DNA from: Prevotella sp.
Lineage (GTDB): Bacteria > Bacteroidota > Bacteroidia > Bacteroidales > Bacteroidaceae
Assembly: GCA_016283605.1 (NCBI GenBank)
Contig: JAEENF010000122.1
Location: 1 to 23,124, forward strand
DNA length: 23,124 nucleotides
Direction: 5' to 3'
The notes beneath the pieces were generated by a model. It was given only the letters and a program-made list of their open reading frames with translations, searched no databases and was not told the DNA's origin. Below are positions 6,711 through 15,927 of this stretch, piece by piece. The translations under genes and the position numbers were made by a program. Positions within the stretch are counted from its first letter, which is position 1, and each line of letters starts with the position of its first letter.

Positions 6711-9000
6711 CTGTCAGTTTCGTTTTAATCTTGTCGACGTAGGCGTCAATTGTAGCAACGGCTACAATGTTCACCACGTCACGAACAGAGGCACCGAAAT
6801 CAATAAAGTGGATGGCTTTGTTCAGTCCCATCTGTATCGGACCGATAATCTCCGCATCTGAACCTAACATCTGCAGCATCTTGTAGGAAGAGCGGGCTGA
6901 CGTAAGGTTGGGGAAGATGAGGGTATTCACCTTTTTACCCTTCAGACGTGTGAATGGATACTGTTCGTCGCGTAACTCGTTATCGAGGGCACAGTCTAGC
7001 TGCATCTCACCGTCGATAGGCAACTCTGGATACATCTCCTGCATCTGTTCAACGGCACGCTTAACCTTTTTTGCACCAGAACTGGTTGAGCTTCCGAAAT
7101 TGGAGTGACTCATTAAACCGATGACGGGTTTTTCGTTGAAGAATCGTACGGCGGTAGCAGCAAGCTTGGCAATGTCAACAAGTGTGTCTGTATCAGGATT
7201 CTCGTTTACCAGTGTATCAGCGATGTAATAGGTTCCTTTGGGAGAATTGATGATATGCATAGCGCCAAAGTGCTGGTATTCTGGACGGATACCGATGACC
7301 TCGTTCACAACTTTGATCGTGTTCGAGTACTTGGTGTACAGACCAGTGATGAAGGCATCAGCTTCACCCGTTTCCACCATCATCATGCCGAAGTAGTTGC
7401 GCTCGAACATCTTGTCGTTGGCCTCCTGGAAAGTATAGCCATCGCGCTGACGCTTCTCTGTGAGAATACGGGCATAGCGCTCGCGGCGTTCCTGTTCAGA
7501 AGGATGACGCAGGTTCACGATCTCAATGCCATCCAGACTCAGATCGAGCGAAGCTGCAAGTTTCGTGATAACCTCATCATTGCCCAGCAGCACAGGGTGG
7601 CAAATACCCTCGGCCTTAGCCTGTACGGCGGCCTTGAGCATGGTGGGGTGTACAGCCTCAGCAAAGACAACACGCTGAGGATGTGCAGCTGCTGTGGCAT
7701 AGAGTTTCTGTGTGAGTTTTGTCTCTTGTCCCAACAGTACAGATAATGAACGTTTGTATTCATCCCAGTCTGTGATTTTCTTACGTGCAACACCACTCTC
7801 GATAGCTGCTTTGGCTACAGCGGCACTTACCTCAGTGATCAAACGCGGATCAACAGGTTTCGGAATAAAGTAGTTGCGGCCGAAGGTCAGGTTGTTGACT
7901 TTGTAGACATCGTTTACCACATCAGGTACAGGTTGCTTAGCCAGATCAGCGATGGCATGTACAGCAGCGAGTTTCATCTCTTCATTGATGGCTGAAGCGT
8001 GTACGTCAAGTGCACCGCGGAAGATGTACGGGAAACCTATGACATTGTTAATCTGATTCGGATAGTCCGTACGTCCTGTGGACATAAGAACATCATTGCG
8101 GGCAGCCATAGCGTCCTCGTAACTGATTTCCGGGACTGGGTTTGCAAGTGCGAAGATGACAGGATCTTTAGCCATCGTCTTCACCATCTCCTGTGAGAGC
8201 ACATTACCTTTTGACAGTCCCACAAATACGTCGGCGTCCTTTACTGCCTCAGCCAATGTGTGAATGTCTGTACGTGTGGTGGCAAAGAACTTCTTCTGTT
8301 CGTTGAGGTCCTGACGCTCTGTTGAGATGACACCCTTAGAGTCGAGCATCACAATATTCTCCTTCTGGGCTCCGATGGCCATATAGAGTTTTGTACATGA
8401 GATGGCCGCAGCACCTGCACCATTCACCACAATCTTCACCTTCTTAATGTCTTTCCCGATGACTTCCATCGCATTTTTCAGTCCTGCGGCACTGATGATG
8501 GCAGTTCCGTGCTGGTCATCGTGCATTACGGGAATATCGAGGGTACGCTTCAGGCGCTCCTCAATGTAGAAACACTCAGGAGCTTTGATATCTTCAAGAT
8601 TGATGCCTCCGAAGGTGGGAGCGATACGCTCAACGGCCTCACAGAATTTCTCTGGGTCTTTCTCATCGACCTCAATGTCAAACACGTCGATACCGCCGTA
8701 TATCTTAAACAGCAGTCCTTTTCCCTCCATCACTGGTTTACCACTCATAGCACCGATGTCACCGAGTCCGAGTACAGCTGTACCATTGGAAATGACGGCC
8801 ACAAGATTACCTTTGTCGGTGTACTTATATGCATCGTCGGGATTCTCTTGAATCTCGAGGCATGGGAATGCCACACCTGGTGAATACGCTAAACTTAAAT
8901 CTGTTTGTGTTCTGTAAGCCTTGGTCGGTTTAACTTCAATCTTTCCAGGGCGTCCGCTCTCATGATATTCCAGAGCAGCTTCTTTCGATATCTTTACCAT
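6697..9000 (-). CDS. maeB: NADP-dependent malic enzyme with C-terminal phosphotransacetylase-like domain
   Basis: This 767-aa protein decarboxylates malate to pyruvate with production of NAD(P)H in the cytoplasm, feeding anaplerosis and biosynthesis. The malic domain (1-410) shows LAYSPGVAFPCLEI (Tyr39), EGKGLLFK (Lys94), the metal-binding GGINLEDIKAPECF (Glu137, Asp138), HDDQHGTA (160-167), the Rossmann GAGAAAIS (194-201) and ALANPVPEIS (284-293). From about 430 to the end there is a PTA/PTB-type domain (RVVFAEAVHPTMLKAA; YFGMMMVETGEADAFITGLYTKYS; VIGLMSHSNFGSSTSSGAKK). In MaeB-type enzymes this domain is regulatory and binds acetyl-CoA; whether it also transfers phosphate here cannot be told. 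The length agrees with E. coli MaeB (about 759 aa). It is probably monocistronic, with its own promoter boxes at 9045-9052 or 9115-9122. Confidence 0.95.
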   Translation of the reverse strand: MVKISKEAALEYHESGRPGKIEVKPTKAYRTQTDLSLAYSPGVAFPCLEIQENPDDAYKYTDKGNLVAVISNGTAVLGLGDIGAMSGKPVMEGKGLLFKIYGGIDVFDIEVDEKDPEKFCEAVERIAPTFGGINLEDIKAPECFYIEERLKRTLDIPVMHDDQHGTAIISAAGLKNAMEVIGKDIKKVKIVVNGAGAAAISCTKLYMAIGAQKENIVMLDSKGVISTERQDLNEQKKFFATTRTDIHTLAEAVKDADVFVGLSKGNVLSQEMVKTMAKDPVIFALANPVPEISYEDAMAARNDVLMSTGRTDYPNQINNVIGFPYIFRGALDVHASAINEEMKLAAVHAIADLAKQPVPDVVNDVYKVNNLTFGRNYFIPKPVDPRLITEVSAAVAKAAIESGVARKKITDWDEYKRSLSVLLGQETKLTQKLYATAAAHPQRVVFAEAVHPTMLKAAVQAKAEGICHPVLLGNDEVITKLAASLDLSLDGIEIVNLRHPSEQERRERYARILTEKRQRDGYTFQEANDKMFERNYFGMMMVETGEADAFITGLYTKYSNTIKVVNEVIGIRPEYQHFGAMHIINSPKGTYYIADTLVNENPDTDTLVDIAKLAATAVRFFNEKPVIGLMSHSNFGSSTSSGAKKVKRAVEQMQEMYPELPIDGEMQLDCALDNELRDEQYPFTRLKGKKVNTLIFPNLTSARSSYKMLQMLGSDAEIIGPIQMGLNKAIHFIDFGASVRDVVNIVAVATIDAYVDKIKTKLTALGK

Positions 9001-9044
9001 ACATTATTATTATATAAATTCTTTCAGTTTTCTCAAATCGCCTA

Positions 9045-9052
9045 CAAAATTA
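9045..9052 (-). promoter_or_regulatory. Candidate -7 box for maeB (TAATTTTG)
   Basis: The minus strand carries TAATTTTG about 44 bases before the maeB ATG. No well-spaced -33 element is present. A second box, TAAGTTTG, lies further upstream at 9115-9122 and is an alternative. The rest of the 138-bp gap between maeB and the beta-galactosidase gene is AT-rich, with no convincing terminator for the upstream operon. Confidence 0.4.
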
Positions 9053-9138
9053 CACAAAATGCCTCAGACAAATGCAGAAATATTCATTTTTTTTATATAA
9101 TTGTTCCGAAAATGCAAACTTATACAGAAAAATTGTGT

Positions 9139-12100
9139 TTATAAGATATTTGACAGGCGGAAACGAAGCTTGTGATTTCGTTTTTTATTAATCGCATATT
9201 TCTTCAAGACACCTGGACCACACGAACTGTTACCAAGACCTAATACCGCACAATCTAATGAAATATAAGTGCCATCGGACTCTGGCAATTCATAATCATG
9301 CGTAAGTGAAGCGAGTTGTTTTGCTGAATAGGGTAGCACAGAGAATGAGAATGGCACATCAACAGCTGTAATGCAAACGGCATCGTGTTTACCTTTACTG
9401 ATGACAACCTCGGCACAGTCCTCATGGTTGCCATTATCTTGTGGGCGTGGGTAGTGGGTAAACATATTAGCGACAGTATCTTCGTAGCGTCCTATATGAC
9501 ATGATGTCTTTCTGTCGGGATAGTTTTCCCATGGACCGCGTCCGTACCAACTTACATGGCTGTAGATCTTTGGCAGTTTCATCACCACACCCATACGAGG
9601 GAGTTCTGGCAAATCGCCACGACATTCGAAGGTGTATTCTAATTCCAGCGTTCCGTCTTTCAGAGTTTTTATTTCTCGTTTTGTTTCTATCGTACCATTG
9701 ACGAATTCATAGATGAAGGTATTTTCGTCAGGACGAATGACACGTGGAGAGTCCAAGCGATGTTTAGTCCAGTCTTTGGCGAGCCAGTTTCCAAAACTCT
9801 TATCGTTGTCTGTCGGAGCTCGGAAGAATTGGGGTTCTATTTTCATGGCCAGAGCATGGAGTCTGGCATCACCCTGGCGCTTTTCTTCTGTAATAGCCAA
9901 AATATTATCGTTCAAAGCGAACTGCTCTGTGATCATCGTTTGCTGATCTCTCATGACGTTAAGATTCAGACGAACGTCCTTATTCTTATTGAAGCGGTAG
10001 TCAGAGAGGTGAGTGATAATGGCGCTATCGCCAGGGGCTAAGTCAGGCAAACTTATTGGTCCTTGTTTTTTATTCTGACCATTCTCATTGACAGTATAGG
10101 TACAACGATATTCATTCAGGCTAGTATGGTGGTTGTTGTTGATGACCCAGATGTCGTTTCCATGCATCGTAAACTGTACGGGCGAGTAAACATGTTGAAC
10201 CTCAAAATACTTTGCTGAAGTCTTTCTGTCCGCCATCACAATGCCATTCAGGCAAAACGCCTTGAGATTGGGCTGATCGTCAAAATCACCACCATAGTGA
10301 ATGTGACCATTCTTATCCATAATACCTTGATCTACCCAATCCCAGATGAAGCCTCCAAGCATGCGTTTATTTGAATAGATTTCATCCCAATAGTCCTTGA
10401 AGTTACCGAGAGCATTCCCCATACAGTGGGCATATTCACTTGTCATCACAGGGCGATTATCATTCTCTCGCTCTGCAATCTCCAGAAGACGTTCCCACCT
10501 TGCATTTTCCGCACGTTCTGTATCACTTCCCTCAGCGATACCTGGATTCAGGTAGTCCTGCTTCACACGAGGATAAAAACGGCTGATGACATCTACACTT
10601 TTAGGGTCAGGATCACCCTGAGCCCCTTCATAATGTATGAATCGGGTAGGGTCGAATTCCCGCAGCCAGGCAGCCATTGCAGCATGGTTTGCACCATATC
10701 CACTCTCATTACCGAGACTCCAGAAGGTGACACAGGCATAGTTCTTGTCACGTTCTGCCATACGGATGGCGCGATCCATAAAAGCTGCATTCCAGTCTGA
10801 TGTTGAAGTAAGCGTGCCGCGCAGTCCGTGAGTCTCACAATCCGCTTCGTCCATCACGTAGAAACCGAGTGAGTCGCAGAGTTCATACCAGCGTGGTACA
10901 TTGGGATAGTGGGAGAGACGAATGGCATTGATATTCGCAGCCTTCATCAGCATCAGATCCTTAACCATCAACTCTTCTGTCATCACTCGTGCTTGATAAG
11001 CATCATGCTCATGACGGTTCACACCCCGCAGACGAATCGGTCGTCCGGTCACCAACAGTTCTCCATTCTTTACCTCAAGATGTCGGAAACCAATCTTCTG
11101 AGCCACCTGTTCGCGGATGTGTCCCTCAGAATCACAAAGCTGTAAGGTGAGGGTGTAGAGATATGGCGTTTCTGCCGTCCATGTCTTAATATCCTTTACT
11201 GCGATATTGATGCGGTCAAACTTACGGTAGCCTCGCTGAGGATACCATAGGTTCATACGTGCAGCTTTATGGTCTAGATCAAGGATCTCTTCTACGTTTG
11301 CCCCTCCATGAGCAATTTGTTTTCCTTCATGGTCAGTAAGGATGGCAACGAGTGAGTCGCTTTTGCCCGAAGCTCCTTCATATACAGAGAGCTTTGGATC
11401 AATCTGAAGTTCCCAAGAATCCCCATTAGGGATTGTACGAACGGCAAAGTCTCTCATTCGAGTGTTTGGCGTGTAATAAAGCAACACATCACGATGGATG
11501 CCTCCGAAACGCCAGAAATCCTGATCCTCCAGATATGAACCGTCAGAGTACTTATAGACTTCCAATGCTATCTCGTTATTTCCTTCATGCACATACTTTG
11601 TAACATTAAACTCCGAAGGTTCCATCGAACCTTGACTATAACCTACACGCTCCCCATTGATCCAGACATAGAATGCTGACATCACACCTTCAAAGCGAAG
11701 GAAAACCTGACCATCGTTCCATCCTTTCGACATTGTAAAAGTGCGTTTGTACTGCCCTGTAGGATTGCGTTCTTCATAAGAAGTGTAACTCTTCTTAGGT
11801 TCCTTAGTCACATAAGGCGGCTCAATCTTAAATGTATAACCTGCAGATGCATAGATCGGTGTACCGTAGCCATTCACTTCCCAATTGGCAGGTACCTTCA
11901 TTTCAGCCCAACCTGAGCAATCATAATCTGTGCGATAGAAGTCTATGATACGCTCTTCAGGCGTCTTTGTCCAACGGAACTTCCAGATGCCGTTAAGAGA
12001 CAATTGTCTGTCGCCTGCCTTCTTGCCAAATGGAATAAAATAGGCGCGAGCAGGTTCACGGTTGATCTGAAGCACATGATGGTTTTCCCAGTCATGCTGT

Positions 12101-12159
12101 TGTGCCTGGGATGTCAAACAAATCATCAGGCTGTATAATGCGATAATTATTTTTTTCAT
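9139..12159 (-). CDS. Secreted GH2 beta-galactosidase (LacZ type)
   Basis: The 1006-aa enzyme has a signal peptide (1-20, CLTSQAQ) and the full LacZ architecture: sugar-binding jelly-roll (about 45-230), two immunoglobulin-like domains flanking a TIM barrel (about 360-640), and a C-terminal beta-galactosidase small-chain domain (about 730-1000). The acid/base is Glu485 in FWSLGNESG and the nucleophile Glu575 in MTSEYAHCMGN, 90 residues apart as expected. Other family marks are RLSHYPNVPRWYELCDSLG, MDEADCETHG (436-445) and GGFIWDWVDQG (602-612). It should hydrolyse terminal beta-galactosides outside the cytoplasm. It is the last gene of the five-gene operon; its ATG overlaps the preceding stop (ATGA). 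I leave the symbol blank because Bacteroidales carry many GH2 paralogues with different substrates. Confidence 0.92.
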   Translation of the reverse strand: MKKIIIALYSLMICLTSQAQQHDWENHHVLQINREPARAYFIPFGKKAGDRQLSLNGIWKFRWTKTPEERIIDFYRTDYDCSGWAEMKVPANWEVNGYGTPIYASAGYTFKIEPPYVTKEPKKSYTSYEERNPTGQYKRTFTMSKGWNDGQVFLRFEGVMSAFYVWINGERVGYSQGSMEPSEFNVTKYVHEGNNEIALEVYKYSDGSYLEDQDFWRFGGIHRDVLLYYTPNTRMRDFAVRTIPNGDSWELQIDPKLSVYEGASGKSDSLVAILTDHEGKQIAHGGANVEEILDLDHKAARMNLWYPQRGYRKFDRINIAVKDIKTWTAETPYLYTLTLQLCDSEGHIREQVAQKIGFRHLEVKNGELLVTGRPIRLRGVNRHEHDAYQARVMTEELMVKDLMLMKAANINAIRLSHYPNVPRWYELCDSLGFYVMDEADCETHGLRGTLTSTSDWNAAFMDRAIRMAERDKNYACVTFWSLGNESGYGANHAAMAAWLREFDPTRFIHYEGAQGDPDPKSVDVISRFYPRVKQDYLNPGIAEGSDTERAENARWERLLEIAERENDNRPVMTSEYAHCMGNALGNFKDYWDEIYSNKRMLGGFIWDWVDQGIMDKNGHIHYGGDFDDQPNLKAFCLNGIVMADRKTSAKYFEVQHVYSPVQFTMHGNDIWVINNNHHTSLNEYRCTYTVNENGQNKKQGPISLPDLAPGDSAIITHLSDYRFNKNKDVRLNLNVMRDQQTMITEQFALNDNILAITEEKRQGDARLHALAMKIEPQFFRAPTDNDKSFGNWLAKDWTKHRLDSPRVIRPDENTFIYEFVNGTIETKREIKTLKDGTLELEYTFECRGDLPELPRMGVVMKLPKIYSHVSWYGRGPWENYPDRKTSCHIGRYEDTVANMFTHYPRPQDNGNHEDCAEVVISKGKHDAVCITAVDVPFSFSVLPYSAKQLASLTHDYELPESDGTYISLDCAVLGLGNSSCGPGVLKKYAINKKRNHKLRFRLSNIL

Positions 12160-15100
12160 TCTATTGTGAGATTGTCAAAAATCATATCGTTAATGCCATC
12201 ACCACTGAGCTCTACCTTATATTTTCCAGCGTTGACCTGCGAACCCGTTGTGATGCTTGTCATCTTCCTTTTCGTCTTCTTTTGCTGCGTCTGAAGGAAT
12301 GTGATGTCATCGTCCTTATATACCACACCTTTCATATCCGTGATCTTCACATGTAGCTGTCGGGGCATTTCTGGATTATAGTATTTCCATCGTAAGGCAT
12401 ATACTTTTGCTACACCAACGTTGAACTCCCACTCCATATGTTTTTTTATAAGCTTTCCCTCCACTTCAATGGCGCTATTATGGCGAGGTGGCAGTAAAGA
12501 GTCTGGGGTCTTGACAAGAATGTCACGTTCAAAGTCCGCCCAGAGGTGAGAGGTAATGGGGGAGGAATGAGAGATTTGTTGAGAGGTGACTGGCCTCGTT
12601 TCTTTTGAAGCAATGGCGATAGCAGCAATCATAGCTTGTCCGGCTTTTACGGTTGGGAAGTGTATACAAATCTCATCACCCTTATTCTCAAACTCAATGA
12701 CACGCTTATATGGCTTACCATAGTGTACCTGAGCCCAAATGTCAAGGTCACGAATCACGGTGCTGTCATTGATGGCAACATCAAAAAGCCGTAATCCCTC
12801 CGCATCATATTGACGATACCAAGGTTCGATGAAATATAACTCTATCCGATATTTTCCGGGCCCTGCGGGGAAATGATAGCTCAGCTTGTGACGTCCGAAA
12901 CGTGAGGTCTTGAACAAAGGTGAGGATATCGAGTCATTGAAGGTCTGCGAGGCCTGGTAACCATTCCATGAATGTGACCACTGATTGTTGTCTTGCATCC
13001 ATGGATTACCGAGCGTATCAGTATATGCATCGCCTCCACAGTTCAGTCGATAGAGATAGTGATAACCCTTGGCAGGTGCAAGACTGGCTTCCGAAACTAC
13101 AGAAGTAGCCGCTGCGATAGGTTGTGGGTTATAATGCCGCTGATACATATAAAAAGCATCTGTAGGCTGGTCCCATATAGAGAAGAGTCCCTTATAATTA
13201 AATGGTCCTACTTTATCTACACGTCTCAATGCTTCATCAGGCTGACGACGTCCTGGATTATCGTGACTCGTCAACAGCCACAGAAACTGTCCACAGATAC
13301 TGTCTTTCACACTTTCTGCCAGATGAATCTTCTTCTTAAGGATTTCACAGAACCGTTCTTCGGTATAATTCTCGCCAGTATGGTTACCAATTGTTCGCCA
13401 AGCACCATATTCACCATTCAACAACTGCTCGGGTGTTTTCATTTCGTTGCCGTAATTGTCGATGTCTCCACCATAGGTGCCACTCCAATTCTGTACAACA
13501 TTCCAGTCTGTACCTTCACCACCGTTACAGGTTGTGATGAGTCGTTGGGTTCCACAACGTGGATCCATCTCGCGGATGATGTCACAGCACTCTTCCGCAA
13601 AATCTTTCGGTAGCGTACTCTCGTTCTGCAATCCCCAAAGGATAATGGAGGGCGAATTACGACGCTCCTTGACCCACTGTCTCAGATGACGCTTAAACGA
13701 CTGACGGAACTCAGGCGTGTCATACCAGATATGAGCCGAGAACTGTGGCCACCAAAGGATACCCTCACGATCCAATAGTTTCTGATAGTGCAGGTTATGT
13801 GGCTGGTGGGCATCACGGAAAGCATTGAATCCCGCATCCTTCACCATTTTGATACGGGCTTCAATCTGTTCGTTGCTAAAAGCATGACTCTGTCCGAACT
13901 CATGTTCATATTCGCATACACCGTTGATGAATACGGGTTCTCCATTGAGCAGAAAACGTTGATCATTCTGATGAATGCGGTCAATAGAACGGGGCCAGGA
14001 TGTGGCACAGATACCATAAGGTGTCTCTGTACTTTCTGTAGCTTTGCCGTTACGTTTCAGGATACTGTTTATAGTATAAAGATAGGGATTGCTCGTGCTC
14101 CATCGTTTGGGCTGGTCAAGTGCTGACATCTGATGAATGACTTTGGTCTCACCTGCCTTCAGTTCGATATTTTGCGTCAAACGAATCACTTGTTGACCAT
14201 TCTTTTCACACAGCTTACTGACGAGTTCTACACCTACTGTCTGATGACTGTAATTTTTTATTTCTGTATCGATATAAAGACTATCACAAGCGGCATTGTT
14301 CCAAATGTGTACGCCATACGGTTCGATACGCACCGGATCGGTCACCTCCAATACTACTGGACGGTAGATGCCGAATGGTTGGCTCCCTTCTGAAAAGCCC
14401 CATTCGCTGCTACAACCTCCGCATACCCATGGCATATCTGTGATGCCTGCAGGATGTGAGACGTTGACGAGGAGCTCATTATCCTTTTTGATATAAGGTG
14501 TGACGTCGATGGTCTCTGTAGTACGTCCGATGTCATAATGACCTATATCATGTCCATTCAACGTGATATCTGCATAGGTACCCACACCTTCGAAACGCAG
14601 GAAATACTGTTTATCATCGAGGAGAGGAGCGGTAAAGGTCTTTCTGAAAACAGCCTCACCGTGAAGGTTGCCATGTTCTAGTTGTAAGGCACCATAATAG
14701 TCATCGAGATTGATAGGGATATTCACCTTTGCCGCAACACTATCTCGTCCAACGACTTGAATAGTCCAGTCTTCATTCAAGTTCTGCACATAGCGGTGTC
14801 CTGTAGGCTCTGGCTTTGGGAAACAAACTTCGCTTTTGCCCATATGCTTACTGGTGGCAACAGCGATGCCACGTTGTTGGGCATTGTTCACCGCACAATA
14901 GAAGTGATAAACCACACCATCGTGTTTCACCACATAACTCTTGTGGGCAAACATCTCGTCGTAGGGCTTCGAGGGAACGATAAGATCTTCACCCGTCCAG
15001 TCTTGCCAATGGATGAGATCCTTACTGACAGCGAAGGTATTATAGGCATTATAATCGCGAGTGGGATTGAAGGCCGAGAAATAGAACATTACCCACAGAT

Positions 15101-15923
15101 CTCCCATCTTCACAATCTGTGCGTCACCTGTTATCGTTCCGTCGCTGTCGTGGGCAAAGACAGGATTCCCTTTGTAACGCTTCCAGTGTTTCATGTCCTT
15201 AGAGAGGGCAATGCCGATACGTTCGCCTTTGGGATACGTTTCGTTCTTCCCACCAGCATTATAAAACATCCAGAACGGGTATTTACTAACTTCTGGCCGT
15301 AGCCAGTAGATCGTGCTCTTATACTGGGTCAATTGTTCCCACCACTGGGCATCTTTGTCATCATAACTGATCAATGGCTGCTTCTGTGTATCCCATTGAT
15401 GGGCTTTGGTGATATCTTTTGTCGTTGAGGCTATGCCGATACTCAGGGGGGCGTTTACTGCTTCGTAACCTGTGCCAGGACCACCGATATAGGTCATATA
15501 GTGACGGCCTTTGTAGGCCTGCATCTCATAGGTGCCGCCCCAGTTGTAGTCTATAAGTGCAGGAAAACCGCCTCGCTGGTTTTGGTCCCAGAGGTTCTCA
15601 GTGGCATCGGGAAATGCCAATATACGCCCAAGTGTCGTCCAGTGCAAAAGATCGTCACTTTCTGCGAGAAAAGTCTCGTATCCTCGTCCGTCATTTCCTT
15701 CTTTTCCATTATAGCAGACATAAGTCATCAGCCATTTGCCGCCAACACGAAATACCGTCGGACAATCTATCTTATGGTAGTTGTCTGTAGGTGCTACAAC
15801 GAGTCCGTATTTATAGGGCGTACGCACTTCGTCGTATACCGCCTGCATCTCTTGCTGCGATACGTCTTGCGCAGAAACCGTCAGGCAGACTGAGGCCAGT
15901 AATACTGCTATTATCTTCTTCAT
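12156..15923 (-). CDS. Secreted multidomain glycosidase: GH43/GH117-like beta-propeller + GH2 + malectin-like domain
   Basis: This 1255-aa protein starts with a signal peptide (1-18, VSAQ). Residues about 35-370 form repeated propeller-type blades (KIDCPTVFRVGGKWLMTYVCY; FLAESDDLLHW; GIALSKDMKHW; TITGDAQIVKMGDLWVMFYF; FAVSKDLIHW) like those in GH43, GH117 and GH130; Asp53 and Asp267 are candidate active-site acids. Residues about 380-935 are a GH2 enzyme with sugar-binding domain, immunoglobulin-like domain and barrel; the acid/base is Glu768 in WGLQNES and the likely nucleophile Glu838 in NGEYGAW. A malectin-like domain (about 958-1106, RLNCGGDAYTDTLGNPW) and a final beta-sandwich (about 1128-1255) probably bind carbohydrate. 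Both catalytic modules look intact, suggesting sequential removal of two sugars from one glycan. The substrate is not readable; the GH2 part is called at fold level only. The stop overlaps the lacZ-type start, and the gene lies 4 bp after the 869-aa glycosidase. Confidence 0.85.
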   Translation of the reverse strand: MKKIIAVLLASVCLTVSAQDVSQQEMQAVYDEVRTPYKYGLVVAPTDNYHKIDCPTVFRVGGKWLMTYVCYNGKEGNDGRGYETFLAESDDLLHWTTLGRILAFPDATENLWDQNQRGGFPALIDYNWGGTYEMQAYKGRHYMTYIGGPGTGYEAVNAPLSIGIASTTKDITKAHQWDTQKQPLISYDDKDAQWWEQLTQYKSTIYWLRPEVSKYPFWMFYNAGGKNETYPKGERIGIALSKDMKHWKRYKGNPVFAHDSDGTITGDAQIVKMGDLWVMFYFSAFNPTRDYNAYNTFAVSKDLIHWQDWTGEDLIVPSKPYDEMFAHKSYVVKHDGVVYHFYCAVNNAQQRGIAVATSKHMGKSEVCFPKPEPTGHRYVQNLNEDWTIQVVGRDSVAAKVNIPINLDDYYGALQLEHGNLHGEAVFRKTFTAPLLDDKQYFLRFEGVGTYADITLNGHDIGHYDIGRTTETIDVTPYIKKDNELLVNVSHPAGITDMPWVCGGCSSEWGFSEGSQPFGIYRPVVLEVTDPVRIEPYGVHIWNNAACDSLYIDTEIKNYSHQTVGVELVSKLCEKNGQQVIRLTQNIELKAGETKVIHQMSALDQPKRWSTSNPYLYTINSILKRNGKATESTETPYGICATSWPRSIDRIHQNDQRFLLNGEPVFINGVCEYEHEFGQSHAFSNEQIEARIKMVKDAGFNAFRDAHQPHNLHYQKLLDREGILWWPQFSAHIWYDTPEFRQSFKRHLRQWVKERRNSPSIILWGLQNESTLPKDFAEECCDIIREMDPRCGTQRLITTCNGGEGTDWNVVQNWSGTYGGDIDNYGNEMKTPEQLLNGEYGAWRTIGNHTGENYTEERFCEILKKKIHLAESVKDSICGQFLWLLTSHDNPGRRQPDEALRRVDKVGPFNYKGLFSIWDQPTDAFYMYQRHYNPQPIAAATSVVSEASLAPAKGYHYLYRLNCGGDAYTDTLGNPWMQDNNQWSHSWNGYQASQTFNDSISSPLFKTSRFGRHKLSYHFPAGPGKYRIELYFIEPWYRQYDAEGLRLFDVAINDSTVIRDLDIWAQVHYGKPYKRVIEFENKGDEICIHFPTVKAGQAMIAAIAIASKETRPVTSQQISHSSPITSHLWADFERDILVKTPDSLLPPRHNSAIEVEGKLIKKHMEWEFNVGVAKVYALRWKYYNPEMPRQLHVKITDMKGVVYKDDDITFLQTQQKKTKRKMTSITTGSQVNAGKYKVELSGDGINDMIFDNLTIE
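12540..12596 (-). repeat. Possible decayed heptamer array encoding an interdomain linker
   Basis: Codons 1110-1128 of the propeller/GH2 protein encode a Ser/Thr/His-rich linker whose two consecutive 7-residue blocks, TSQQISH and SSPITSH, agree at the second, sixth and seventh positions (S, S, H). A 7-residue period equals three 7-bp units. The minus strand shows CTCTCA-like and CACCTCT-like words at both ends. The repeat is degenerate, so this is tentative. Confidence 0.3.
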
Positions 15924-15927
15924 CGTT

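Noticed and set aside
9001..9138. Terminator for the carbohydrate operon after the beta-galactosidase gene
   Set aside because: No stem-loop with a T-tract could be found on the minus strand; only AT-rich sequence and two candidate -7 boxes for maeB.
14757..15302. Plus-strand open frame of 181 codons
   Set aside because: It is antisense to the propeller domain of the GH2 fusion, with no promoter box or plausible protein features.
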